From NCBI RefSeq assembly GCF_004209755.1, contig NZ_CP035913.1, positions 2,170,001 to 2,234,000 on the forward strand: DNA of 64,000 nt, in the 5' to 3' direction. Both the position numbers and the translations under genes were made by a program. The DNA is from Pseudoduganella lutea. Its GTDB lineage: Bacteria > Pseudomonadota > Gammaproteobacteria > Burkholderiales > Burkholderiaceae_D. Positions 46,951 through 55,700 of the stretch are shown here, piece by piece (the stretch's first letter is position 1; each line of letters starts with the position of its first letter). The notes below the pieces were generated by a model. It did no database searches, was not told the DNA's origin, and saw only the letters and a program-made list of their open reading frames with translations.

Positions 46951-47988
46951 ATGCCGATCACCCACCAGGAAGCCCTGATCCGCTGCATCGAACACCGCGA
47001 GATCTTCCACGACGAAATGCTGCACCTGTTCCGCCAGATCATGAGCGGAGAAATGTCGCCCGTGATGGTGGCCGCGCTGACGATGGGCCTGCGCGTGAAG
47101 AAGGAAACCATTGGCGAGATCACCGCGGCGGCGCAGGTGATGCGCGAATTCTCGACCAAGGTGCCGATGGCGGACACCTCGAACCTGCTCGACATCGTGG
47201 GCACCGGCGGCGATGGCGCGCACACGTTCAACATCAGCAGCGCGGCAATGTTCGTGGCCGCCGCCGCCGGTGCGCGCATCGCCAAGCATGGCGGGCGCAG
47301 CGTGTCCTCGTCGTCCGGCAGCGCGGACCTGATCGAATCGCTGGGCGCCAACATCAACCTGAAGCCGGAGCAGATCGCGCAATCGATCGCGCAGACGGGC
47401 ATCGGCTTCATGTTCGCGCCGAACCACCACGCCGCGATGAAGCACGTGGCGCCGGTGCGCCGCGAACTGGGCGTGCGCTCCATCTTCAATATCCTCGGGC
47501 CGCTCACCAACCCGGCCGGCGCACCGAACATACTGATGGGCGTGTTCCACCCGGACCTCGTCGGCATCCAGGTGCGCGTGCTGCAGCGCCTCGGCGCGGA
47601 ACACGCGATCGTGGTGTATGGCCGCGACAACATGGATGAAGTGTCGCTGGGCGCCGGCACGCTGGTCGGCGAACTGGTCGACGGCGAAATCCGCGAATAT
47701 GAAATCCACCCGGAAGACTTCGGTCTCGCGATGGTGGCCAGCCGCAACCTGAAAGTGGCCAATGCCGCCGAATCCAAGGCCAAGGTGCTGGGCGTGCTGT
47801 CCGGCGAAACCGGTGCGGCTACTGACATCGTGGCGCTCAATGCCGGCACCGCGCTGTATGCGGCCGGCGTTGCGCCATCGATCGAGGTGGGCCTGATCAA
47901 GGCACGCCAGGCGATCGAGTCGGGCGCCGCGCTGGCCAAGCTGAAGCAGTTCGTCGAGGTCACGCAGGCGCTCGGCGCCGCCAACTGA
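46951..47988 (+). CDS. trpD: Anthranilate phosphoribosyltransferase
   Basis: TrpD joins anthranilate to PRPP. The 345 residues have the PRPP/Mg motifs [16 protein letters not shown] and [21 protein letters not shown], plus the anthranilate tunnel segment [17 protein letters not shown]. The ATG two codons upstream (46945), overlapping the trpG stop as ATGA, is an alternative start. A LysE-family gene, not trpC, follows 13 bases later. Confidence 0.96.
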   Translation: MPITHQEALIRCIEHREIFHDEMLHLFRQIMSGEMSPVMVAALTMGLRVKKETIGEITAAAQVMREFSTKVPMADTSNLLDIVGTGGDGAHTFNISSAAMFVAAAAGARIAKHGGRSVSSSSGSADLIESLGANINLKPEQIAQSIAQTGIGFMFAPNHHAAMKHVAPVRRELGVRSIFNILGPLTNPAGAPNILMGVFHPDLVGIQVRVLQRLGAEHAIVVYGRDNMDEVSLGAGTLVGELVDGEIREYEIHPEDFGLAMVASRNLKVANAAESKAKVLGVLSGETGAATDIVALNAGTALYAAGVAPSIEVGLIKARQAIESGAALAKLKQFVEVTQALGAAN

Positions 47989-48001
47989 ACGGAGCCAGCC
48001 C

Positions 48002-48700
48002 ATGTTCGGCATCCACGACCTGACGCTGTTCATCGTTTCCGGGCTGCTGCTGAACATCATGCCCGGGCCGGATTCGCTGCTGATCATGGCGCGCAGTGCC
48101 ACGCAAGGATGGCGTGCCGGCGTGGCCGCCTCGCTTGGCATCGGTGCCGGCACGATGGTGCACGTGCTGGCCGCTGCGCTGGGCCTGTCCGCCCTGCTGG
48201 CCACGTCCGCCACCGCATTCACCGTGGTGAAGTGGGTCGGCGCCGCGTATATCGTGTGGTGCGGCATCCAGATGCTGCGCGCGCGCCTGAAAGAAGAGCC
48301 GGCGATGCCCGAATTAACCCCAGGAGCAACACCTGGGGTCAGACCCGCCGGGTCTGACCCCGGATTCTTTCCTTTGGGTGAAAAGTCTCCGCAGTATTCA
48401 CGCATCTTCGCGCAAGGCTTTCTGACCAATGTGCTGAACCCGAAAGTGGCACTGTTCTTCCTTGCCTTCGTGCCCCAGTTCATCGACGCCGATGCGTCGA
48501 ACAAGCCGCTGGCTTTCATCATCCTGGGCTGCATCTTCAACTTCAACGGCATGTTGTGGTGTAACGGCCTGGCGCTGTTCACCGCTTTCGCCAGTTCGAA
48601 GCTGAAGGTCAAGCCACGCGTGGCGCTGTGGCTGAACCGCGTCACCGGCGGCCTGTTCCTGGCGCTGGGCGCACGCCTTGCCCTCGCCGACCGTCATTAA
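48002..48700 (+). CDS. LysE/RhtB-family amino-acid exporter
   Basis: This inner-membrane exporter has about six hydrophobic helices in 232 residues, some 25 more than usual. The family's N-terminal LLNIMPGPDSLLIMARSATQ motif is intact. Residues of about 101-127, in the loop after helix 3, are encoded by a palindromic repeat (48317-48361) read in frame, giving a Pro/Gly-rich stretch (TPGATPGVRPAGSDPG). It is embedded between trpD and trpC with a GGAG ribosome site, so it is probably co-transcribed with the trp genes. The substrate is unknown; export of tryptophan or another amino acid is a reasonable guess. Confidence 0.88.
   Translation: MFGIHDLTLFIVSGLLLNIMPGPDSLLIMARSATQGWRAGVAASLGIGAGTMVHVLAAALGLSALLATSATAFTVVKWVGAAYIVWCGIQMLRARLKEEPAMPELTPGATPGVRPAGSDPGFFPLGEKSPQYSRIFAQGFLTNVLNPKVALFFLAFVPQFIDADASNKPLAFIILGCIFNFNGMLWCNGLALFTAFASSKLKVKPRVALWLNRVTGGLFLALGARLALADRH
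48317..48361. repeat. REP-like palindrome inside the LysE-family gene
   Basis: The core is GGGGTCAGACCC-gcc-GGGTCTGACCCC (48335-48361), a perfect 12-bp inverted repeat. It is preceded by a second hairpin ACCCCAGG/CCTGGGGT (48317-48339) that overlaps it. The reading frame of the transporter is kept open through the repeat. Confidence 0.85.
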
Positions 48701-48719
48701 TTAGCAAAAGCGGTAAACC

Positions 48720-49520
48720 ATGTCCGATATCCTGAACAAGATCCTGGCCGTCAAGGCCGACGAAGTGGCGGCGGCCAAGAAGTATCGCAGCCTGGCCAGC
48801 CTGCGCGCCGACGTGGAAGGCGACCGCGAGTCGCGCGCCGCGATCCGCGGTTTCGAAGCGAGCCTGCGCGGCAAGATCGCCGCCGGCCAGGCCGGCGTCA
48901 TCGCCGAAATCAAGAAGGCCTCGCCATCGAAAGGCGTGATCCGTGCGGATTTCCGCCCCGCCGACATCGCGCAAAGCTACGCCGAAGGCGGCGCCGCCTG
49001 CCTGTCGGTACTGACGGACGAGCAGTTTTTCCAGGGTTCCGTCGAATACCTGAAGCAGGCGCGGGCCGCGTGCGCGCTGCCGGTGATCCGCAAGGATTTC
49101 CTGGTCGATCTCTATCAGGTCTACGAAGCGCGCGCGATGGGCGCCGACTGCATCCTGCTGATCGTGGCCGGCCTCGATCACGGCCTGATGGCGGAGATGG
49201 AAGCGTGCGCGCACGAGCTGGGCATGGATGTGCTGGTGGAGTCGCACGATGGCGATGAACTGACCGCCGCGCTGAAGCTGAAGACCAACCTCATCGGCAT
49301 CAACAACCGCAACCTGCGCACGTTCGACGTCTCGCTCGATGCCACGCTGGACCTGCTGCCCCGTATTCCGGCGGAGCGGATGGTGGTCACGGAGTCCGGC
49401 ATCCTCGGTGGCGCCGACGTGCAGCGGATGCGCGAGGCGAACGTCAATGCCTTCCTCGTCGGCGAAGCGTTCATGCGCGCGGAAAATCCTGGCGCCGAAC
49501 TGCGCCGGCTGTTCAGCTGA
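48720..49520 (+). CDS. trpC: Indole-3-glycerol phosphate synthase
   Basis: TrpC closes the indole ring from carboxyphenylamino-deoxyribulose phosphate. The 266-residue barrel has the N-terminal [13 protein letters not shown], the catalytic Lys in [44 protein letters not shown] and the phosphate-binding [10 protein letters not shown]. It is the last recognisable trp gene here; trpF, trpB and trpA are not in the window. It is monofunctional, not fused to trpF. Confidence 0.97.
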   Translation: MSDILNKILAVKADEVAAAKKYRSLASLRADVEGDRESRAAIRGFEASLRGKIAAGQAGVIAEIKKASPSKGVIRADFRPADIAQSYAEGGAACLSVLTDEQFFQGSVEYLKQARAACALPVIRKDFLVDLYQVYEARAMGADCILLIVAGLDHGLMAEMEACAHELGMDVLVESHDGDELTAALKLKTNLIGINNRNLRTFDVSLDATLDLLPRIPAERMVVTESGILGGADVQRMREANVNAFLVGEAFMRAENPGAELRRLFS

Positions 49521-49559
49521 TATCCAACGCGTGGCGGAACGTAGCCACTGGCCATGGAA

Positions 49560-49673
49560 AACCGGTGTCTGACACCATTTCCGCAGGAAATGGTGTCAGA
49601 CACCGGTTCTCGGCAGCCAACTGCTACCGGTTCAGGAAATGGTCGGTCCGCCGCAGCGGTCAGACACCGGTTT
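49560..49673. repeat. Pair of REP-like palindromes after trpC
   Basis: The first element is a perfect 23-bp inverted repeat (49560-49582 with 49586-49608) around a GCA loop; its arms contain CCGGTGTCTGACACC and CCATTTCC. A second, degenerate element (about 49625-49673) repeats ACCGGTTCAGGAAATGG and GGTCAGACACCGGTTT. They lie between the convergent trpC and M61-peptidase genes. The large hairpin may act as a bidirectional transcription barrier, although it lacks a T run. Confidence 0.85.
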
Positions 49674-49693
49674 CGCCCACAGCAGTGTTACCT

Positions 49694-51529
49694 TCAGCGC
49701 AGCATCGTCGGCCGTGCCGCCGCCGGCTTGCGTGCCGTGTCGATCGCCAGCGTAATGCCCGGCACCCGGTCGCCCAGCAAGCGCACCGCAAACGTCATCA
49801 ACTCATCGCGGCGAAACGCGTGCACCTGCACCGTGTCGCCCACCGCATAGCGGGACAGCAGCGCTTCCAGGTTCGATGGATTGCCGGTCACGCGCAGGCC
49901 GTCGATGGCCACGAGCAGGTCGCCTGCGGAGAGGCCGGCACGGTGCGCCGCGCCGCCCTCGTGGACGGCGGACAGTTTCGCATCCGCGCCATCGCGGCCG
50001 ATATTGGCATCGAGGCTCGGCTTCGCGAGCTTGCGCTCATCCGTGTACTTCACGCCGAACGGCGCCAGCAGCTTCGCCAGCGGCACGTCCTCGGTACCGC
50101 GGACGTACTTCTCGAAATAGCTCTTCAGCTTCATGCCGCTGATCTCGTCGAACAGCGCTTCCACGTCGCGCGGCGTCACGCCACGGCGGCCGTCCGGATA
50201 GAAGTCGCGGCCGTAGCGCTGCCACAGCGCCAGCATGATGTCGTCAAGCGAGCGCTTGCCGGCCGTTTTCTGGCGGATCGTGAGATCGAGCCCCAGGCCC
50301 ACGAGCGAACCCTTGGCGTAATAGCTGACGATCGCATTGGGGGCGTTTTCATCCTGCCGGTAGTACTTGCTCCAGGCGTCGAAACTCGAATCGGCCACGC
50401 TCTGCTTGGTGCGGCCGGCGCTGCGCAGCACACTGCCCACGGTCTTGCCCAGCATCTTGAAATACATCGCTTCGCTGATCAGCCCCGAGCGGACGAGGAA
50501 CAGGTCATCGTAGTAGCTGGTGAACCCTTCGAACAGCCACAGCAGCGGCGTGTAGTTTTCCACCTGCAGGTCGTACGGCGCGAACACGGCAGGCTTGATG
50601 CGCTTGACGTTCCAGGTGTGGAAGTATTCGTGGCTGCACAAACCGAGGAACTTGATGTAGCCCTCGCTGCGCTCTTTCCCGGCCGACGCGGTGGTCGGCA
50701 GGTCAGCGCGGGCGCAGATCAGCGCCGTCGAGGCGCGGTGTTCCAGGCCGCCATAGCCGTCGCCGACCGCCAGCGTCATGAACACATAGCGGTCCATCGG
50801 CGCCTTTTTCGTTTTCGGCTCGAAGAACGCGATCTGGGTTTCGCAGATCGCCTTCAGGTCGGCGCACAGCCGGGGCATGTCCAGGTTCGGCACGCGGCCG
50901 GTGATCACCACGTCGTGCGGCACGCCGTGCGCGGTAAACGTGGCCAGCGCGAAGTCGCCCATTTCCACCGGGCTGTCGATCAGCTCATCGTAGTCGGCCG
51001 CCACGTAGGTGCCGAAGCCGTAGCGCTTCGCCTTCAGCTCCGGCAGCGCGGTGGCCAAGCGCCACATGCGGGCCGATTCATCGGCCGGGCGCTGGATGTC
51101 GACCACGTGCGGCACATTCTCCTGCCCGGCCACGCGCAGGAACACGCTGGTGCCGTTGAAGAAGCCATGCGTCTGGTCCAGGTGCGCGGCGCGTACCGAC
51201 AGGTCCCACGCATACACGTCATACCGGACCGTGAGCGCTCCCTCGACGGGCGGTGCCTGCCATGAATGCTTGTCCAGCTTCTCCAGCGGTACCGGTGCAC
51301 CGGCCGCCTCGGCGCGGATCTGCACGATGTTGCGGGCGAACTCGCGGATCATATAGCTGCCCGGAATCCAGGCGGGCAAGGCCAGCACCTGGCCATCCGG
51401 AGAAGGCTGCTGCACGGTCAGCGTCACCTCGAACAGGTGGGCGGCGAGATCCTTCGGTGCGATGGCATACGCCACGGCGGGTGCCGCGACGCGCGGCGGC
51501 TTTATCTTGGTCGGCGTTTTGTTTTTCAT
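49694..51529 (-). CDS. M61-family metallopeptidase with PDZ domain
   Basis: This is a glycyl-aminopeptidase-like zinc peptidase of 611 residues. The zinc motif is His300-Glu301-x-x-His304 (HEYFHTWNVKRIKP), with the third ligand Glu334 in LWLFEGFTSYY. An N-terminal beta domain (about 20-190) precedes it, and a PDZ domain (about 495-590) holds AGLSAGDLLVAIDG. No signal peptide is visible, so a cytoplasmic site is likely. The start overlaps the stop of the MobA/MocA-like gene by four bases, so the two are translationally coupled. Confidence 0.92.
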   Translation of the reverse strand: MKNKTPTKIKPPRVAAPAVAYAIAPKDLAAHLFEVTLTVQQPSPDGQVLALPAWIPGSYMIREFARNIVQIRAEAAGAPVPLEKLDKHSWQAPPVEGALTVRYDVYAWDLSVRAAHLDQTHGFFNGTSVFLRVAGQENVPHVVDIQRPADESARMWRLATALPELKAKRYGFGTYVAADYDELIDSPVEMGDFALATFTAHGVPHDVVITGRVPNLDMPRLCADLKAICETQIAFFEPKTKKAPMDRYVFMTLAVGDGYGGLEHRASTALICARADLPTTASAGKERSEGYIKFLGLCSHEYFHTWNVKRIKPAVFAPYDLQVENYTPLLWLFEGFTSYYDDLFLVRSGLISEAMYFKMLGKTVGSVLRSAGRTKQSVADSSFDAWSKYYRQDENAPNAIVSYYAKGSLVGLGLDLTIRQKTAGKRSLDDIMLALWQRYGRDFYPDGRRGVTPRDVEALFDEISGMKLKSYFEKYVRGTEDVPLAKLLAPFGVKYTDERKLAKPSLDANIGRDGADAKLSAVHEGGAAHRAGLSAGDLLVAIDGLRVTGNPSNLEALLSRYAVGDTVQVHAFRRDELMTFAVRLLGDRVPGITLAIDTARKPAAARPTMLR

Positions 51530-52137
51530 TGCAGGTCGGGCGGCGTATCGATGTCGAGCAGGATGCCCGGGTCATCCACCACCACTTCGTTGACGATATT
51601 ATCCCTTACGATACCGCGCGCGCCCCGGTCTCCAGCCAGCGCGAGCAGTTGCGGCAGGTGGCGGCGACTGAACGCGACCGGATTGCCACGCTCATTTCCA
51701 ACCTCCTTCCGGTACACCGGCACCGCGATATCGGCGCCCTGCTCCACCGTCCGTGCCAGCGCGGCAATGGTGGCCGGCCGCACGCGCGGCATGTCGCCCA
51801 GCGCCACGACCCAGCCCGCCGCCGCGTCCGCGTGCCGGAGCCCGTGGACGAGCGACGCGGCCATGCCGCTGTCGGCTTCGGTACATTCAACCACTTCGCA
51901 CCCCAGCGCCGCGAGCTGCGCGGCGACGGCATCGCCGCCATCGCGCACCACGGCCACCACGCGTGGCAGCACGGCCAGCAGGTGCCGCGCACTGTGCACG
52001 ACGACCGGCTCGCCATCGATCGGCTGCAGCAGCTTGTTGCGCTGCCCCAGCGGATCGAAGCGCCTGCCGCGCCCGGCGGCTAGCAGGATGCCAACGATGG
52101 CATTGGCCGCCACGGTGTTGGTCATGCCTTGGGTCAT
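51526..52137 (-). CDS. mocA: Molybdenum cofactor cytidylyltransferase-like protein (MocA/MobA family)
   Basis: This MobA-like nucleotidyltransferase of 203 residues probably makes molybdopterin cytosine dinucleotide for the adjacent molybdenum hydroxylase. The opening GILLAAGRGRRFDPLG is the nucleotide-binding signature. VALGDMPRVRP carries the metal-binding Asp, and GNPVAFSRRHLP and LDIDTPPDL are typical. Its start lies three bases beyond the iorB stop, which supports the cofactor-supply role. A start four codons further in (MTNTV) is also possible. Confidence 0.88.
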   Translation of the reverse strand: MTQGMTNTVAANAIVGILLAAGRGRRFDPLGQRNKLLQPIDGEPVVVHSARHLLAVLPRVVAVVRDGGDAVAAQLAALGCEVVECTEADSGMAASLVHGLRHADAAAGWVVALGDMPRVRPATIAALARTVEQGADIAVPVYRKEVGNERGNPVAFSRRHLPQLLALAGDRGARGIVRDNIVNEVVVDDPGILLDIDTPPDLQ

Positions 52138-52140
52138 GCC

Positions 52141-54381
52141 TTAGGCCACCTGCGGCGCTGCCGCCGCGGCCAGATCGAACGGCAGCTTGCGCAGCCGCTT
52201 GCCCGTGACACGGAACACGGCATTCGCGAATGCCGGCGCCAGCGGCGGCAGGCCCGGTTCACCCATGCCCGTCGGCGGCTCGTTCGACGGCACGATGTGC
52301 ACCTCGACCTGCGGCATATCGGGCATGCGCGCCACCGTGTAGTCGCTGAGCTGGCCCTGTTCCACGATACCATCCTTCAACGTGATGGCGGCGCCCGGCA
52401 GCGTGGTGCCAACGGCCATCAGCACGGCGCCCTGCACCTGCGCCTCGATGGTCAGCGGGTTGACCGGCTGGTTGCAGTGCACGGCCGCCGTCACCTTGTG
52501 CAGCTTCGGCGTGCCGTTCTCCACCGACGCCGTGACCACGTAGGCCACCACGGTGCCGAACGATTCGTGCACCGCCACGCCGTAGGCCTGGCCTTCCGGC
52601 AGTTTTACGCGGCCGTAGCCGGACTTGCCCACGGCCAGGTCGAGCGCCAGGTGATGGCGCTTGTGCTCCGCCGGGATCAGCTTCTTGCGGTAAGCCACCG
52701 GATCCATGCCGGCCAGGGTGGCCGCCTCGTCGACCAGCGTTTCCATCACGAACGCGGTGTGCGTCGAACCGACCGAACGCCACCACAGCACCGGCACGTT
52801 GGCCTGCGCGTTGTGGACCGACAGGTTCATCGGCACCTTGTAGGGCTCGCCCATGCCTTCGACCATCGTGGCATCGACACCGTTCTTCACCATCATGGGC
52901 TCGAACGCCGTGCCGGTGATGATCGACTGGCCGACGATCACGTGGTCCCAGCCCACGATATCGCCCTTGGCATCGAGCCCCAGTTCGGCGCGGTGCACGT
53001 GCGACGGGCGATAGTAGCCGCCCTTGATGTCATCCTCGCGGCTCCAGATCACCTTCACGGGGCCTGCCTTGCCGGCCTTGGCATACGCCTTTGCCACGTT
53101 CACCGCTTCCACGATGTAGTCGGACGACGGCACGGCGCGCCGGCCGAAACCGCCGCCGGCCATCATCGTGTGCAAGGTCACCTGCTCCGGTTTCAGGCCG
53201 GCAGTCCTTGCCGCCGCGGCTTGGTCCATCGTCTGGAACTGGCTGCCGGCCCAGATCGTGCAGCCGTCGCGTTTCAAGTCCACCACGCAGTTCAGCGGTT
53301 CCATCGGCGCATGCGCCAGGTAGGGGAATTCGTAGACGGCGGAGATCTTCTTCGGCGCCGCGGCCAGCTTCGACACATCGGCCTTTTTCGCCACCGCGCC
53401 CGGTTTCGCGGCCAGCGCGCGGAAGGCGGTGAACTGCTCTTCGGTACTCACCTTTTCCACGCCGTCCGTATCCCAGTCGATCGCCAGCGCATCGCGGCCC
53501 TGCTTGGCCTGCCAGTACCCTTCCGCGATGACGGCCACGCCCGTGCCGCCGCGATCCACGTCGACCGGCACCACGGCGATCACGCCCTTGATCGTCTTTG
53601 CCTTCTCGGCATCGAACTTCTTCACCTTCGCGCCAAACACGGGCGGGCGCGCCACCACGGCCACCTTCGTGCCGGCCGGCTTGAAGTCCATGCCGAACTG
53701 CTGGCTGCCGTTCGACTTGGCGCGCGCATCCAGGCGCGGCATGGGCTTGCCGATGAAGCGGAATTTCTCCACGTTCTTCAGCACCACGAGTTGCGGCACC
53801 GGCTGCCTCATCGCCGCGTCGGCCATCTGGCCATAGGTCGCCTTTTTCCCGCCAGGCGCGGTGAGCACGCCCTTCGACGCCTTCACCTGGTTTACCGGCA
53901 CCTTCCACTGTTCGGCCGCCGCGGCGACCAGCATCGCGCGCGCCTTCGCGCCGATCTCGCGGTACTGCACCCAGGAGTGGGCCACGGAGCCGGAACCGCC
54001 GGTGATCTGGATGCCGAACGCCGGATCCTTGTAGGCCTCGCCGGCCGGTGCCAGCGCGCCGCGGATCTGCGCCCAGTCGGCATCGAGTTCCTCGGCGATC
54101 AGCATCGGCAGCGCCGTATGCACGCCCTGGCCGAATTCCAGGCGATTCACCTGCACGGTGACCGTGTTGTCCGGCGCGATACGCAGGAAAGCGTTCGGTT
54201 GTTGCGATGGCTTTTGTTCCGCGGCGCGGGCCATGCGGCCACCGCCCGTGAACGTGAAGCCGAGCACCAGGCCGGCGCCGGCCGCCTTCATGAAGCCGCG
54301 GCGGGAGGTCGGGGCGACGGTGTCCACCGCATCGGCGGCACTCACCGCCATGTCATCGCCATTGAGCCATTCTTTGCGCAT
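52141..54381 (-). CDS. iorB: Molybdenum hydroxylase large subunit (IorB type)
   Basis: This is the large, molybdopterin-binding subunit of an isoquinoline-1-oxidoreductase-like or aldehyde-oxidoreductase-like enzyme in the xanthine oxidase superfamily. The 746 residues begin with a twin-arginine-type signal (TSRRGFMKAAGAG, about 26-38). RLEFGQGVHT, GGGFGRRAVPS, WWRSVGSTHTAF and the C-terminal GMGEPGLPPLAPAFANA contain the cofactor-binding segments and the active-site Glu (GEPGLPP). The start at 54381 has GGAG upstream and follows iorA by ten bases. The Tat signal places the complex in the periplasm. The substrate is unknown. Confidence 0.92.
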   Translation of the reverse strand: MRKEWLNGDDMAVSAADAVDTVAPTSRRGFMKAAGAGLVLGFTFTGGGRMARAAEQKPSQQPNAFLRIAPDNTVTVQVNRLEFGQGVHTALPMLIAEELDADWAQIRGALAPAGEAYKDPAFGIQITGGSGSVAHSWVQYREIGAKARAMLVAAAAEQWKVPVNQVKASKGVLTAPGGKKATYGQMADAAMRQPVPQLVVLKNVEKFRFIGKPMPRLDARAKSNGSQQFGMDFKPAGTKVAVVARPPVFGAKVKKFDAEKAKTIKGVIAVVPVDVDRGGTGVAVIAEGYWQAKQGRDALAIDWDTDGVEKVSTEEQFTAFRALAAKPGAVAKKADVSKLAAAPKKISAVYEFPYLAHAPMEPLNCVVDLKRDGCTIWAGSQFQTMDQAAAARTAGLKPEQVTLHTMMAGGGFGRRAVPSSDYIVEAVNVAKAYAKAGKAGPVKVIWSREDDIKGGYYRPSHVHRAELGLDAKGDIVGWDHVIVGQSIITGTAFEPMMVKNGVDATMVEGMGEPYKVPMNLSVHNAQANVPVLWWRSVGSTHTAFVMETLVDEAATLAGMDPVAYRKKLIPAEHKRHHLALDLAVGKSGYGRVKLPEGQAYGVAVHESFGTVVAYVVTASVENGTPKLHKVTAAVHCNQPVNPLTIEAQVQGAVLMAVGTTLPGAAITLKDGIVEQGQLSDYTVARMPDMPQVEVHIVPSNEPPTGMGEPGLPPLAPAFANAVFRVTGKRLRKLPFDLAAAAAPQVA

Positions 54382-54391
54382 GGGGTCTCCT

Positions 54392-54850
54392 TCAGGCGAG
54401 CGACTTCGCCGCGTCCTTGATGGCGAGGCGAATGCGTTGATAGGTGCCACAGCGGCAGATGTTGCCGGCCATGGCGCCGTCGATGTCGGCATCGGTCGGC
54501 TTGCGGTTGGTTTTCAGCAGGGCAGCGGCGCTCATCACCTGCCCGCTTTGACAGTAGCCGCACTGCGGCACGTCGTGCTTGACCCATGCATCCTGCACGG
54601 CCTTGCCCACCTTGTCGTGCTCCATCGCTTCGATCGTGGTGATCTTCTGGCCCACGGCGGCCGAGATCGGCGTCACGCACGAGCGGATCGGCTGGCCGCC
54701 CAGGTGCACGGTGCAGGCGCCGCACAGCGCCGCGCCGCAGCCGAACTTCGTGCCGGTCATGTTCAGGTTGTCGCGCAACGCCCACAGGATCGGCGTCGAC
54801 GGATCGGCGTCGACCTGCGTGTCGCGCCCGTTGATGTTCAGGGTGACCAT
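54392..54850 (-). CDS. iorA: Molybdenum hydroxylase [2Fe-2S] subunit (IorA type)
   Basis: This small electron-transfer subunit of 152 residues has two [2Fe-2S] clusters. The plant-ferredoxin-type cluster has [16 protein letters not shown] plus a fourth Cys in IRSCVTP. The helical-domain cluster has CGYCQSGQ and NICRCGTY. It has no signal peptide of its own, so export as a complex with the Tat-bearing IorB is expected. No separate cytochrome or FAD subunit gene is nearby. Confidence 0.95.
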   Translation of the reverse strand: MVTLNINGRDTQVDADPSTPILWALRDNLNMTGTKFGCGAALCGACTVHLGGQPIRSCVTPISAAVGQKITTIEAMEHDKVGKAVQDAWVKHDVPQCGYCQSGQVMSAAALLKTNRKPTDADIDGAMAGNICRCGTYQRIRLAIKDAAKSLA

Positions 54851-54932
54851 GGATAACTCCCAGTTCTGGATTCTTGTAATGGAAAAACGGCGCGCTTCGT
54901 GGGCGCGCCGCCTTGGTGCAAATGCGGTGGAA

Positions 54933-55655
54933 TTACTTGATCGCGGCGAACTTCGCTTCCATCGCCGCCACGTCGATGGCGCCCGGAACACGGCTGCCAT
55001 CGGCAAAGAAGATCGCCGGCGTGCCTTCCAGCCCGAGCTTGTTCCCCAGCGCGAGCACCTTGTCGTTCGGTGCGGCGCAGCCTTCCGGCGCCGCAGGTGC
55101 CTGCTTGTTGTTCAGCATCCAGTCGTCCCAGGCGCGGTTGCGGTCCGCCGCGCACCAGATATTGCGCGACTTCACCGTGGAGTCGGGCGACAGGATGTTG
55201 TACATGAAGGTGTAGACGGTAATGTTGTCCACCTTCGCCAGCGTCTCGCGGCGGAATTTCTTGCAGTAGCCGCAGTTCGGGTCTTCGAAGATCGCCACCA
55301 CGCGCTTGCCGTTGCCCTTCACGGTCTTGAGCGCCAGCTCCAGCGGCAGGTCCGAGAACTTGATGCGGTTGACTTCGTCGATACGCGCCTGCGTGACGTC
55401 TTCCCGTGTTTTCAGGTTGAAGATGTGGCCAGCGAACAGATAGGTGCCGGTCTTGTCGGTGTAGCGGATCTCGTTGCCGATGCGGATTTCGTACAGCCCC
55501 GAATACGGCGTGGCGCGGATCGCATCGATCTTGATGTTGGGGCCCAGCTTGGGTTCGACGTTCTTGCGGATGGCGGCTTCGGTGCCGTCGTCGGCGCCCG
55601 CGCACGACATCAGCAGCGCCGATGCCAGCACGAGGGCGGTCTTGATGAACTTCAT
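54933..55655 (-). CDS. dsbC: Thiol:disulfide interchange protein DsbC
   Basis: This is a periplasmic disulfide isomerase of 240 residues. The signal peptide (about 1-21) has a Cys at residue 18, but the mature start fits a soluble protein. The N-terminal dimerisation domain (about 25-85) is followed by a thioredoxin fold with the active site [10 protein letters not shown] and the cis-Pro in EGTPAIFF. A second Cys pair (WCAADR and EGCAAP) is the structural disulfide. The ATG at 55655 has a CCGGAG site. It is probably co-transcribed with the upstream hydroxylase gene. Confidence 0.95.
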   Translation of the reverse strand: MKFIKTALVLASALLMSCAGADDGTEAAIRKNVEPKLGPNIKIDAIRATPYSGLYEIRIGNEIRYTDKTGTYLFAGHIFNLKTREDVTQARIDEVNRIKFSDLPLELALKTVKGNGKRVVAIFEDPNCGYCKKFRRETLAKVDNITVYTFMYNILSPDSTVKSRNIWCAADRNRAWDDWMLNNKQAPAAPEGCAAPNDKVLALGNKLGLEGTPAIFFADGSRVPGAIDVAAMEAKFAAIK

Positions 55656-55700
55656 AAACTCTCCGGTGGGGCTGGCGCGACGATCGCCGCGCCGTTGCAA

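Noticed and set aside
49565..51265. 566-codon plus-strand frame opposite the M61 peptidase
   Set aside because: Composition is that of a reverse-complement shadow, and the opposite strand has clear zinc-peptidase and PDZ motifs.
52129..54420. 763-codon plus-strand frame opposite iorB
   Set aside because: It is a His/Arg-rich shadow of a gene with unmistakable molybdenum-hydroxylase motifs.
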